From positions 72,524 to 136,523 of the forward strand of contig JAWSUY010000042.1 of NCBI GenBank assembly GCA_033852175.1: a stretch of 64,000 nucleotides of DNA, given 5' to 3'. The notes under the pieces are model-generated. The model did no database searches. It worked only from the letters and a program-made list of their open reading frames with translations, and was not told the origin of the DNA. The translations under genes and the position numbers were made by a program. This stretch comes from Agarilytica sp033852175 (lineage in GTDB: Bacteria > Pseudomonadota > Gammaproteobacteria > Pseudomonadales > Cellvibrionaceae). Positions 9,493 to 17,589 of the stretch are shown one piece after another (the stretch's first letter is position 1; each line of letters begins with the position of its first letter).

Positions 9493-10537
9493 TCTTTGAT
9501 GCCTACTAATTTTAACCAGAGCCTCATCACGCCCACCTACGAAAACATTTTGTTTCTGGACGAGATTACACAGCAGCCGACAGTAACCAGTTTAGAAGCA
9601 AATCAAAGTGGCGACTACGTTTCAACTAAATGTACTAAGGAACGAATATTTTTCAAGAGAAGTGCATATAGGTAAAATGAATACCTCTATCGTTAGATAA
9701 ACGATCAATCGGCTTATTCTACTGCCCTCGACAAGCCACTCCACCGCACTAAAATATCGATATTTTAGACTCTAACCATTTCAAACAAATAAAAATAAAG
9801 GCACCAAGACCCGCAACACGTCAGCAAATACCATATAAGGTAGCGACACTTGAGCTTAGAATGCAGTTTCGCTCAGAGCTATAATCAGCAATGCAACAAT
9901 GGCCCAACGTTACCTACATGCTTTACACCGACAATTATATTCTGCAGGCTCACCTTCACGTTAGAAAAACTAAAAATCGATTTATCTATTGATCCGCTTT
10001 AAGCGCGTTTAAGTAAAATCTGAGATCAACTTTTACCATTGCTGACATTTTTGTGACGCAGCCAACGTACCCTCTCTATTTAATTAAGGTAAGAACCTTA
10101 CGTTAAAGACCGAGCCACTATTCAAAGGCATTACATTGATTTTCAGGCCGCATAACATATATTCATTCGGCGAAGACCAAAACGACATTAGGAACTTTCA
10201 TTTTGGACTCTAAACGAACATTTCATAATACACCTCAATACACTGCATACGCCCTACACACAAACAACGCTGACCATCAGCTATGGAAACACTTCCATCA
10301 AAAACCGACCAAAGATAAACCAATTTAATCCACATCGATATTTTTCAACAATAGAAATATGCACCATGATTACGCATAGTAGATCACTAAGCATGTAACC
10401 TCACTTACATATGTCAGCAATATGATTGTTTAGAATAAAAATAGATGAGGATCTAATCAAGATTTGACCTGCAGCACAATTCTAATCAAACATATACGCT
10501 AGACTAATCGTCCGGCCGTCAGTCGAACACAAGGTTT
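9493..10537. other. About 1 kb without recognisable genes
   Basis: A-T-rich stretch with frequent stops in all frames. I see no ORF worth calling, no RNA gene signature and no transposon ends. It separates the leftward esterase genes from the rightward solute-binding-like gene and so must contain both promoters. In this compact genome such a gap may mark decayed sequence or a former insertion. Confidence 0.5.
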
Positions 10538-11299
10538 ATTGATATCACTAGATTAGCCACAACTTTCATATTACCGCTGCTGTTTGCTATAAATTGGGCC
10601 TTCGCGGAAAGCGACTCCACCTCTCCGAACATTCGATATGTTTACCCCGGGCAGGTTGTTCTTTCTGCAGAGGGAGGTCCGAAATTACAACATATCACTC
10701 CCCTAATTGATATCGCGAGCGCACTATTCAAAGAAGCAAACATTCCCTGGAACAGTAAACGGCTACCCGTTTCTCGAATGTTTCAAGAGTTAGACGATCA
10801 AATAAGTGATTTTTCTATCCTAATCAAATCCCCCCGAATACTCGATTGCTGCGTCACGAGTGTAAAACCCGTTTACAGTGAGGAGTTACGTGTTTATCAC
10901 CACCCTAAAAACCAAAACATCTCATCAGTTAATGACTTAACGGGAAAAAGCATTATCACCATACAAGGATATAGTTATGGATACCTGCATAGTTTTTTAT
11001 CCAACGATCTCAATAATTTAACGATTTACACAGCACCAACTCACGCATCAGCCTTTGCAATGCTGAAAGCCAACCGAGCAAATTATTTAATTGACTATAA
11101 AGGAGCTTCTGTAGAAGCACTAATCAACAACCCAATCCCCAACATCTCGTTCGACGTTCTTGAACACTTTAACTTGTACCTTGTTCTTAGTAAAAATCAT
11201 CCGAACGCTCTGTCTTTGATCAAACGTTTAGAAAAAATAGCGAGTAGAGCTGCTAACAGTACAGCCCATCAATTTCCCACCTTAAACAAAGCAGAATGA
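10538..11299 (+). CDS. Periplasmic solute-binding-like protein, paralogue 2, start unclear
   Basis: Paralogue of the proteins at 1111 and 11738. The first in-frame ATG is at 10778, but coding similarity clearly runs upstream of it: a signal peptide (ITRLATTFILPLLFAINWAFA), then IRYVYPGQVVLS and AGGP-like opening residues match the other two copies. The frame is open back to a stop at 10505-10507 and contains no ATG, GTG or TTG start in that stretch. The best placed codons are ATT at 10538, three bases after AAGG, or ATC at 10544. So it either uses a rare start codon or has lost its start through mutation. The motif ILIKSPRILDCCVTS is intact. Downstream features such as SIITIQGYSYG and HASAFAMLKANRANYL are also intact. 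Confidence 0.6.
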   Translation: MDITRLATTFILPLLFAINWAFAESDSTSPNIRYVYPGQVVLSAEGGPKLQHITPLIDIASALFKEANIPWNSKRLPVSRMFQELDDQISDFSILIKSPRILDCCVTSVKPVYSEELRVYHHPKNQNISSVNDLTGKSIITIQGYSYGYLHSFLSNDLNNLTIYTAPTHASAFAMLKANRANYLIDYKGASVEALINNPIPNISFDVLEHFNLYLVLSKNHPNALSLIKRLEKIASRAANSTAHQFPTLNKAE

Positions 11300-11737
11300 A
11301 ATAGGAGTCAAGAATCAATACGCGTTAGAAACACCCTATCTCACAAAGAATACCTACAAGCATATCTCAATCAAAATCAATTTCGATCGCCCTCTCAAGC
11401 TAACATACCATTATTCACTCGCGATCAACCAAAAACAATTAAGCCGCCAGATCCAGAATTTAACAGTCAATCCTCTTTAGCAACTAACTTCAGATAAACA
11501 TGTTTGATTTCACCCTGCAGGGATCATCTTTACAATTATTCGTCTAACTTTATCCAAATTTGTGAAATTGATCTGGAATCAATTAGAAAAATGCAGCTTA
11601 ATTACCCCCTCGCCTATTCACTAAAAGACCCATCGAAAGCTGACATCGAGATTAGAGTGCGCCATTCAACTGCAGTAAATCCGTACTCTTTAATTACACG
11701 AAGGTCTCTTACAAAACCACATAGAACATCACTTAAC
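11300..11737. other. Intergenic region between solute-binding-like paralogues
   Basis: About 440 bases between paralogues 2 and 3. The frame of paralogue 3 is open back to 11504, but residues encoded there are not matched in the other copies and precede the signal peptide, so it is treated as untranslated. No strong hairpin or other gene is apparent. Confidence 0.45.
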
Positions 11738-12517
11738 ATGCGTACTAACACACCATTGACACCAACGAACTCACAAAGACACCTATATTTTGGATTCTTT
11801 CTCACCATTGCTCTAACAATAGTCTCAAGTCCGTTCACTGCTGCGAGCAGTCCTGAAAAAATAAACTACGTATATCCCGATAAAGTCATTTTTAGCGAAA
11901 CACCCGGGCCAGATGGAAAGGATGGAAATCCTGTTTTACGCCTAGTCTCCGCACTCTTCACTGAAGCCGATATCGCTTGGGACAGTAAGCAACTTCCTAT
12001 ACCAAGAATGCTGCATAAGCTCAGCAATGAAACCGGCAACTTTTCCATCCTGGTGAAATCGCCTACGATAGAACAGTGCTGTATTACCAGCGCCAACCCC
12101 GTTATTAATGTCGAACTACGCGCTTACCATCAAAACGGTAGGCCCAAAATAAAAAATATCGAAGACTTGGCTGGCAAAAAAATCATTACCATCAAGGGTT
12201 ATAGTTATGGACAGCTCCAGTCTTTTTTTATCGACAAAAAGAACAACCTGTCGATCTATGCTGCTTCAACGCATAAATCCGCTTTTGCGATGCTCGCAGC
12301 AGGACGTGCAGATATAGTTATCGACTACGAAGGTCCATCCATCAACACGCTCAAAATGCACCCGAATAGCGATCTTAGCTATGCAGTACTGAAAAACTTG
12401 AACTTATACTTGGTGATTAATAAAAAGGAGCCCCATGCAAAAATGCTAATCGACCAACTAGCAACCATTGCAAAAAATATGGATACGGATTCAATATTAA
12501 ATTTCCCCAAGGACTGA
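11738..12517 (+). CDS. Periplasmic solute-binding-like protein, paralogue 3
   Basis: Third member of the solute-binding-like set (259 residues from this start). ATG at 11738 places the signal peptide (HLYFGFFLTIALTIVSSPFTA) at the N-terminus; a longer reading from 11504 adds 78 residues without family similarity. Shared features: YVYPDKVIFSETPGPDG, FSILVKSPTIEQCCITS, KKIITIKGYSYGQLQSFF and HKSAFAMLAAGRADIVIDYEG. The adjacent Cys pair could be a disulfide or ligand site. No transporter partner lies nearby. A strong bidirectional terminator follows. Confidence 0.72.
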   Translation: MRTNTPLTPTNSQRHLYFGFFLTIALTIVSSPFTAASSPEKINYVYPDKVIFSETPGPDGKDGNPVLRLVSALFTEADIAWDSKQLPIPRMLHKLSNETGNFSILVKSPTIEQCCITSANPVINVELRAYHQNGRPKIKNIEDLAGKKIITIKGYSYGQLQSFFIDKKNNLSIYAASTHKSAFAMLAAGRADIVIDYEGPSINTLKMHPNSDLSYAVLKNLNLYLVINKKEPHAKMLIDQLATIAKNMDTDSILNFPKD

Positions 12518-12577
12518 TCGATAGTAACGTAGATTTAAATAACTCAATTAGCCAGAAATCCTGTGAATTCAACATGC

Positions 12578-12614
12578 AAAAAAGCCAAAGAACGTGACGC
12601 TCTTTGGCTTTTTT
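12578..12614 (+). terminator. Bidirectional intrinsic terminator
   Basis: AAAAAAGCCAAAGA and TCTTTGGCTTTTTT form a 14-bp perfect inverted repeat around a 9-base loop. With A and T runs on both sides it can end transcription of the rightward solute-binding-like gene and of the leftward sohB gene, which converge here. Confidence 0.85.
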
Positions 12615-12658
12615 ATCGTTAATCATGATACCGCTAACGCGGTTAAATAAGCCCTACC

Positions 12659-13768
12659 CTAGCTAAAAAACCGGGTATTTAGACCTTGCATAACCTTAGA
12701 AATCGAACGATCAGCTGCACGTTCAACACTGAGTCCAATTTTTTCAGCGATAGATTTTTTATGTGTAAACTTCAACTCAAATATATCGGCATCGTCCTTC
12801 AAGTCGTACAAATACTGATCTGAAGTATCAATACTATCCACTAGGTTTTTCTCAATTGCTCGAGTACCAAACCAAATTTCACCTGTCGCAACGTCGTCTA
12901 CATCCACTTTATCGCGATTATCAGAAATGAAGTCTTTAAACAGTTCATGCGTGTCCTCTAACTCTTCAACAAACTTCTGTCGACCTTCATCCGTATTTTC
13001 ACCAAACATTGTCAGTGTACGTTTGTATTTTCCAGCAGTCACCATCTCGTAATCTACATCATGCTTTTTCAGCAGTCTATGAAAGTTGGGAAGCTGAGCA
13101 ACAACACCAATCGACCCTATTATGGCGAAAGGTGCGCAAACAATTTTATGTGCGACGCAAGCCATCATGTATCCGCCACTTGCCGCTACTTTATCAACAC
13201 AAATAGTTAATGGGATATTGTTCGATGTAATTCTGCGCAATTGGCTAGCAGCTAGTCCATAGCTATGCACCATACCGCCCGCACTTTCGAGGCGAACAAC
13301 CACTTCATCACACTCTGATCCGATTGTGAGGATCGCTGTAACTATCTCCCTTAATTCTTCAGTAGCAGAAGCTTTGATGTCTCCATCAAAATCGACAACA
13401 TAAACGCGCTTGCGAGTTTCATCAGCCGTTGCCGTCTCAGAGTCATCACCAACATTTGCAGTATCGTCAGACTTTTTATCTTTGGCCTTTGCTTTGGCCG
13501 CCGCTTTATTTTTCTTTTTCTCTTCTTTATCCCGTTTTTTCTGTTCCTTTTCGGCGAGTTTGAGCTCTTCTTCTGGCAAAACCATAGATTTGACAATATT
13601 GGTCAAATCTTCAAACTTGTCATTAATTTTTGTAATTTCCAAATGCCCCTGGTCGTCACTTTGATTTTTCATCCCTGCTGACACCACAAGCAATATAATA
13701 ACGGCAACGGCAATCACAAACGTTATCGTTTTAGCCAAAAATAGGCCGTACTCACTTAAAAATTCCAA
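12659..13768 (-). CDS. sohB: Inner-membrane serine peptidase SohB
   Basis: Signal-peptide-peptidase-like protease of the S49 family, anchored by an N-terminal helix (residues 10-32) with the catalytic domain outside the cytoplasm. The opening EFLSEYGLFLAK matches SohB. The probable Ser-Lys dyad is Ser197 (VAASGGYMMA) and Lys249 (AGKYKRTLTMFGEN). The start is TTG at 13768, supported by GGGGA eight bases upstream. Residues 66-100 form a very basic, Lys/Glu/Ala-rich insert between the membrane anchor and the protease domain. The gene ends just before the shared terminator at 12578-12614. Confidence 0.88.
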   Translation of the reverse strand: MEFLSEYGLFLAKTITFVIAVAVIILLVVSAGMKNQSDDQGHLEITKINDKFEDLTNIVKSMVLPEEELKLAEKEQKKRDKEEKKKNKAAAKAKAKDKKSDDTANVGDDSETATADETRKRVYVVDFDGDIKASATEELREIVTAILTIGSECDEVVVRLESAGGMVHSYGLAASQLRRITSNNIPLTICVDKVAASGGYMMACVAHKIVCAPFAIIGSIGVVAQLPNFHRLLKKHDVDYEMVTAGKYKRTLTMFGENTDEGRQKFVEELEDTHELFKDFISDNRDKVDVDDVATGEIWFGTRAIEKNLVDSIDTSDQYLYDLKDDADIFELKFTHKKSIAEKIGLSVERAADRSISKVMQGLNTRFFS

Positions 13769-13893
13769 GAAACTTTTCCCCTTTTAAAAAATTAGCATCG
13801 TAACAATTCGATACAAAAGTTAAATACAAGCACCTATTAAAAAGTGCTTCAATTACAAACAAACAAGGTGAACAACCAGTGGCGAAATTTTTG

Positions 13894-14547
13894 TTATTGC
13901 CACTGATTAACGGCATCGCGCGCAATACCATTCAACGGCGTCGCAACCAAACCTGAGGCGCTTAATGACACTTGATAAATCGCCCCATCTTCCATCGGCA
14001 AAAACGTTGCACTGCCATAGACCGCATCAAAAACAGGTAAAAAACGCCCGTTCTCTTTCGCCCAATCCCACATATCAAGCCAGTATTCGCTTTGTGTTAA
14101 CTGATGGACCGAGCGTTTCTTTCGCCTCTCATCTTCTAGCGAGTAATAACGACCGCTCAGCCGGTCGAGCCTGTACCCAGGCTTGGTACCGAACATGGCA
14201 ATCAATCCTCGCCAACGGATGACTCTAGCGTCAATCTGCCATTGCTCGCCATATAGCTCGTAACTGTTTTCAGTGCCCTCTTCTATATATGAGACTGTGG
14301 AGGTAAAAATCTGCTCATCTTGTTTTTGAAAACTAATGGTCAATATTGGTTTATCCGAAAGGATGCGTTGATACGTTACCAAATCTAAACCGACAAAAAC
14401 AAACAGTGCCGCAAACGCTAACAGAGTTAAACCTGCCATTCCCCTCAGCCAACCCAAAATCCAACTAGACCGAAGCAGTAATCGCCCACAGAAAAATAAC
14501 GCCAGAAGGGCAAAAAGTATTAGGATTCCGGTAAGTACAGTAAACAT
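13894..14547 (-). CDS. Conserved membrane protein downstream of nudC
   Basis: Protein of 217 residues with two N-terminal membrane helices (residues 3-22 and 37-58), followed by a soluble, beta-rich region of about 155 residues, probably periplasmic. Similar proteins are sometimes annotated as cation/multidrug efflux pumps because of neighbours, but nothing here resembles a transporter. Its start codon directly abuts the nudC stop, so the two genes are cotranscribed. From memory, Pseudomonas has a similar gene directly after nudC, which supports a conserved but unknown role. Confidence 0.65.
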   Translation of the reverse strand: MFTVLTGILILFALLALFFCGRLLLRSSWILGWLRGMAGLTLLAFAALFVFVGLDLVTYQRILSDKPILTISFQKQDEQIFTSTVSYIEEGTENSYELYGEQWQIDARVIRWRGLIAMFGTKPGYRLDRLSGRYYSLEDERRKKRSVHQLTQSEYWLDMWDWAKENGRFLPVFDAVYGSATFLPMEDGAIYQVSLSASGLVATPLNGIARDAVNQWQ

Positions 14548-15360
14548 TTAGCCTATAAACTCCTCTACGAAGCCCTGAATCAATTGTCCCGCGATAGTGC
14601 CTAACGGAGCAGAAAGAGGCAAGTTTTCGATATCAAACCACCCCGCCTCAATAATCTCATTCTCATCAATAACAATATCCCCTGCTGCATATTCAGCAAA
14701 GAAGCCCAACATTAGCTGTCCAGGAAAGGGCCACGGCTGAGAAGAGCGATATTGTATGTTTTTAATGTCTATCCCGACTTCTTCTTTCACTTCCCGCGCA
14801 AAAGCCTGTTCAGCAGTCTCGCCAGGCTCAACAAACCCGGCCAGCGTTGTAAACACACCTTCAGGAGTGCGGGTACCACGGGCCAAGAGACATTCTCTCC
14901 CCCGCGTAACCAAGCCAATGACACAGGGAGATATTCTGGGATAACAACGGTTTTCACACTTTAGACAGACCAACGCTCTGTCGCTTTTCGCCTCTCGTGT
15001 GGAGTTACCACAGCGTCCACAAAATTGATGGTCACGATACCAACGAGTTATTTGAAGCGCTCGTCCCGCTAGCTGAAAATACACATCTGATACAAGGCCT
15101 AACTGGCTACGCAGATCTTGCCACTCATAGCCCGTTAGTTCTGGCTCACCTTCCCCACTAAGGAATACAGCCTCGCAATGCTGATGATCTAAAGCACCCA
15201 AATAATGTTTATGATCACCAGAGCCAAATTGCTCTTGAATCGAAACAGGCAGTGGGCTCCAAGCTTGGCCTTTAGGGCACAGTAAACGCCCCCGATGGAT
15301 CATGACAACTAAATCAACTTCTACCCCTGCTACGCGAGATTCAGCAGGTACAAATACCAT
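14548..15360 (-). CDS. nudC: NAD+ diphosphatase / decapping NudC
   Basis: Nudix hydrolase that splits NAD(H) into NMN(H) and AMP and, in E. coli, removes NAD caps from RNA. A zinc ribbon is made by Cys114, Cys117, Cys132 and Cys135. The Nudix box is complete: Gly175, Glu181 and REVKEEVGI (residues 189-197). The NudC hallmark SQPWPFPGQLM follows it. Length is 270 residues (E. coli 257). It sits six bases after fimL and abuts the following membrane-protein gene, so fimL-nudC-membrane protein read as one operon. Confidence 0.92.
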   Translation of the reverse strand: MVFVPAESRVAGVEVDLVVMIHRGRLLCPKGQAWSPLPVSIQEQFGSGDHKHYLGALDHQHCEAVFLSGEGEPELTGYEWQDLRSQLGLVSDVYFQLAGRALQITRWYRDHQFCGRCGNSTREAKSDRALVCLKCENRCYPRISPCVIGLVTRGRECLLARGTRTPEGVFTTLAGFVEPGETAEQAFAREVKEEVGIDIKNIQYRSSQPWPFPGQLMLGFFAEYAAGDIVIDENEIIEAGWFDIENLPLSAPLGTIAGQLIQGFVEEFIG

Positions 15361-15366
15361 AAGGCA

Positions 15367-17091
15367 CTACTCCATTTGCTCTTCATCTAAAACAGGGTAA
15401 CCAAGCGCTTCCAAACTCTCTTCTGCCAACTTCAGTACAGATTCGTCCATATGTAAACTGGCAGTCGCGGAGTTTAGGTAGTACTCCACTGAAATGATGG
15501 AGTCAGCGAAAGTTTCGAGCATCTCTTTCAGTCCCGGCTGAGTATCTTGATCCATCAATATTTCGTCAACAAAAGCGGAGCACCTATCCAAAACAGCCGC
15601 AGCACGATCGCATTTCAGCATTAACAAGCCCCCGCGTACAGTATTAAGGGTTTTAGCAATATTACGAATATGACCGGTATCAAAATCAGAATCTGAAAAT
15701 GAACTCAATGCGCGTTTGGCCAAGGATATTCCGGCCTCAGACTCTGATAGAACAATTCTTTTAGCGTCGGCTAGCTCACCTGATGCAATAACTTCTTGCT
15801 GGGCAACTTTATTCGCCATTTGAAGTTTTTCATCGGATAATTTTGTTGTTTCAATCGCACTAACTGTTGACTCTAAATACAACAAAGTATTCGCAACTTC
15901 ATCCATCTCTGAGAGCTCGATCTCATCCTCGTCCCGCCACCCTTCTATTCGTTTTAACTCGTTTTTCAATGTGTTAGAAGCCGAAACTAATCCAACAATA
16001 GCGAGGATTTCAGCAACTTTTTGTAACGTAGCAAGGAAGCTATCCAAATCATCAATACGCTGAATACTACTCTGCGACGCACCTTCTAAAACTTTCTTGG
16101 TATTAGTCAGTTCAGTTTGTAGAACACTCGCTAGAGAAGACACTGTATGAGCGCTAGGGCCATTGAGTAGGTCACGCTCACCGGCAAGATCATGATCGGT
16201 GTAAGAAAAGCGATCAAGCCCGTAGACAGAGCTAATGGATTTAACGTCTTCTGAATCTGAGGTCGAAAGCGCTACAAGATAAACAAGCTCTTTGATAAGA
16301 CCTTTCGGCGGGTTCGCCTCAAATGCCTTCATACCATTTTGCTCGACTTGCTTAACGATCCGATCCAAACGACCGAATAACATTTTGCGCGTTTCGATGA
16401 TCTCCATGGTTTGTGCACTCATGGCTTCGAGCGTTACGTCAGCCAACCACCACAACAAAGCTAAGGGCTTGTCATTGCCACTAATACGACGCAAGCGCTT
16501 TAAACCACGACGCATCATTGCTATCGAGTTTTTAACTTGGCTCTCTCGTATAAATCCGAGCAACCCTATTTGATACATATGCCGAATACGGCGAACCGCT
16601 GATGTCAGCTCTGCCCCATCAACCTCCAATCTGTCACAAACGGGTAATGAAGGCGATTCAGATAAGTCCACCTGAAAAAAGTGACACTCGGGATAAACCA
16701 CTTCGCCACGTAATTTACGTAGCTCATTTATTTGAGGAATTAATAATACAGGCACTTTTCGTTCTGTTTGTTGCACATATTCCAGATAGCGAGAGAGTAC
16801 AAAAAACGTACTGCTTATTACCTCCAGGCAGCGTTCAAATTTTGGCCCATTATTACCCGGCGTTATTTCTTTTGCGCCCAGCAACAACTCTTGAGCCAAT
16901 AATTCAGCCCCTCGAAATTCAATTAGCTTTAATGTTCCGACAATTTGGGCGACGCTATCGACGCAAGCCTGTAAAGCCTCACCATCTTCCTGAGATGATA
17001 CAAACCGTTCCAGGTTCCTAGCTGCTTCTTCAATCGTCGCGACAAGCTCATCGCGAACTAGGTTTAGGGATTGAAAATTGACAGTGTCCAC
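15367..17091 (-). CDS. fimL: FimL-like scaffold protein (degenerate Hpt, ChpA N-terminus homologue)
   Basis: Protein of 574 residues resembling FimL, a relative of the N-terminal part of the chemotaxis kinase ChpA. In Pseudomonas it localises to poles and links type IV pili, CyaB/cAMP and twitching. The family start SLNLVRDELVATIEEAA and the conserved VGTLKLIEFRGAELLAQE lie in the first 75 residues. The rest is helical, with no response-regulator or kinase domain. Position next to nudC also matches Pseudomonas (from memory). The start is GTG at 17091 with GGTGGA upstream; there is no earlier ATG. No pil genes are in the window. A 15-bp phased repeat lies in its upstream region. Confidence 0.75.
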   Translation of the reverse strand: MDTVNFQSLNLVRDELVATIEEAARNLERFVSSQEDGEALQACVDSVAQIVGTLKLIEFRGAELLAQELLLGAKEITPGNNGPKFERCLEVISSTFFVLSRYLEYVQQTERKVPVLLIPQINELRKLRGEVVYPECHFFQVDLSESPSLPVCDRLEVDGAELTSAVRRIRHMYQIGLLGFIRESQVKNSIAMMRRGLKRLRRISGNDKPLALLWWLADVTLEAMSAQTMEIIETRKMLFGRLDRIVKQVEQNGMKAFEANPPKGLIKELVYLVALSTSDSEDVKSISSVYGLDRFSYTDHDLAGERDLLNGPSAHTVSSLASVLQTELTNTKKVLEGASQSSIQRIDDLDSFLATLQKVAEILAIVGLVSASNTLKNELKRIEGWRDEDEIELSEMDEVANTLLYLESTVSAIETTKLSDEKLQMANKVAQQEVIASGELADAKRIVLSESEAGISLAKRALSSFSDSDFDTGHIRNIAKTLNTVRGGLLMLKCDRAAAVLDRCSAFVDEILMDQDTQPGLKEMLETFADSIISVEYYLNSATASLHMDESVLKLAEESLEALGYPVLDEEQME

Positions 17092-17288
17092 AAAGAAATT
17101 CCACCAATGTTATTGTTTGATTGAGCTGTACGCGTGAAGCGTTAGAGTGCCCACGATTATCTCAGCTATTTAATCCACCACTTTCGACTTAGTCATTCAC
17201 TGGATATGGCCTTCTTAACCATACAACTACATGACACGAATTCGAACAGTTAGTTGCTATCGTCGTTCGGTTTAACTATTTAGCTAGA

Positions 17289-17339
17289 TTCAATCTAGTC
17301 AACTTCAATCTAGCTAGTTTCAATCAATTTAATTTCAAC
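17289..17339. repeat. 15-bp phased TTCAA repeat upstream of fimL
   Basis: TTCAATC or TTCAAC begins at 17289, 17304, 17319 and 17334, exactly 15 bases apart. The first two units share TTCAATCTAG, while the others diverge after TTCAA. It may be a decayed tandem duplication or a set of regulator sites upstream of fimL; 15 bp is not a helical turn. Confidence 0.55.
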
Positions 17340-17509
17340 ATATGTAGCCTAGCCTTAGCATTTTTCGTTTTTGAGTGTTTTTCAAACAAAAACAATATTC
17401 TTAAGACAGAAAACACCTCGTAATATTGACTACTTCAAGCAAACGATTACTTACTAGTCAGTATAATAGCTAAAATCAAAATATCTTTAATTTTCTAAGA
17501 GTTACCCGA

Positions 17510-17572
17510 CAATCTTAACTCAGTATCTCACTGACTTTCAAAGTCAAAAGTCGCTAAATACAGTTAAGATTG
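17510..17572 (-). terminator. Nested inverted repeat after the Mrp operon
   Basis: CAATCTTAACT (17510-17520) pairs with AGTTAAGATTG (17562-17572). Inside the loop TGACTTT-C-AAAGTCA (17532-17546) forms a second perfect hairpin. It lies 18 bases after the last Mrp gene, so it could terminate that operon, although no T-run follows directly. Confidence 0.45.
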
Positions 17573-17589
17573 CCGATAGTGATACACAG

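Larger units (their letters stand above)
17092..17589. other. Intergenic region between Mrp operon end and fimL
   Basis: About 500 A-T-rich bases that hold the fimL promoter and the 3' end of the Mrp operon. Two structures stand out and are listed separately: a 15-bp phased repeat (17289-17339) and a nested inverted repeat (17510-17572). No ORF is convincing. Confidence 0.55.

Noticed and set aside
11504..11737. N-terminal extension of the third solute-binding-like protein
   Set aside because: It would place 78 unrelated residues before the signal peptide; the other copies have no such segment.
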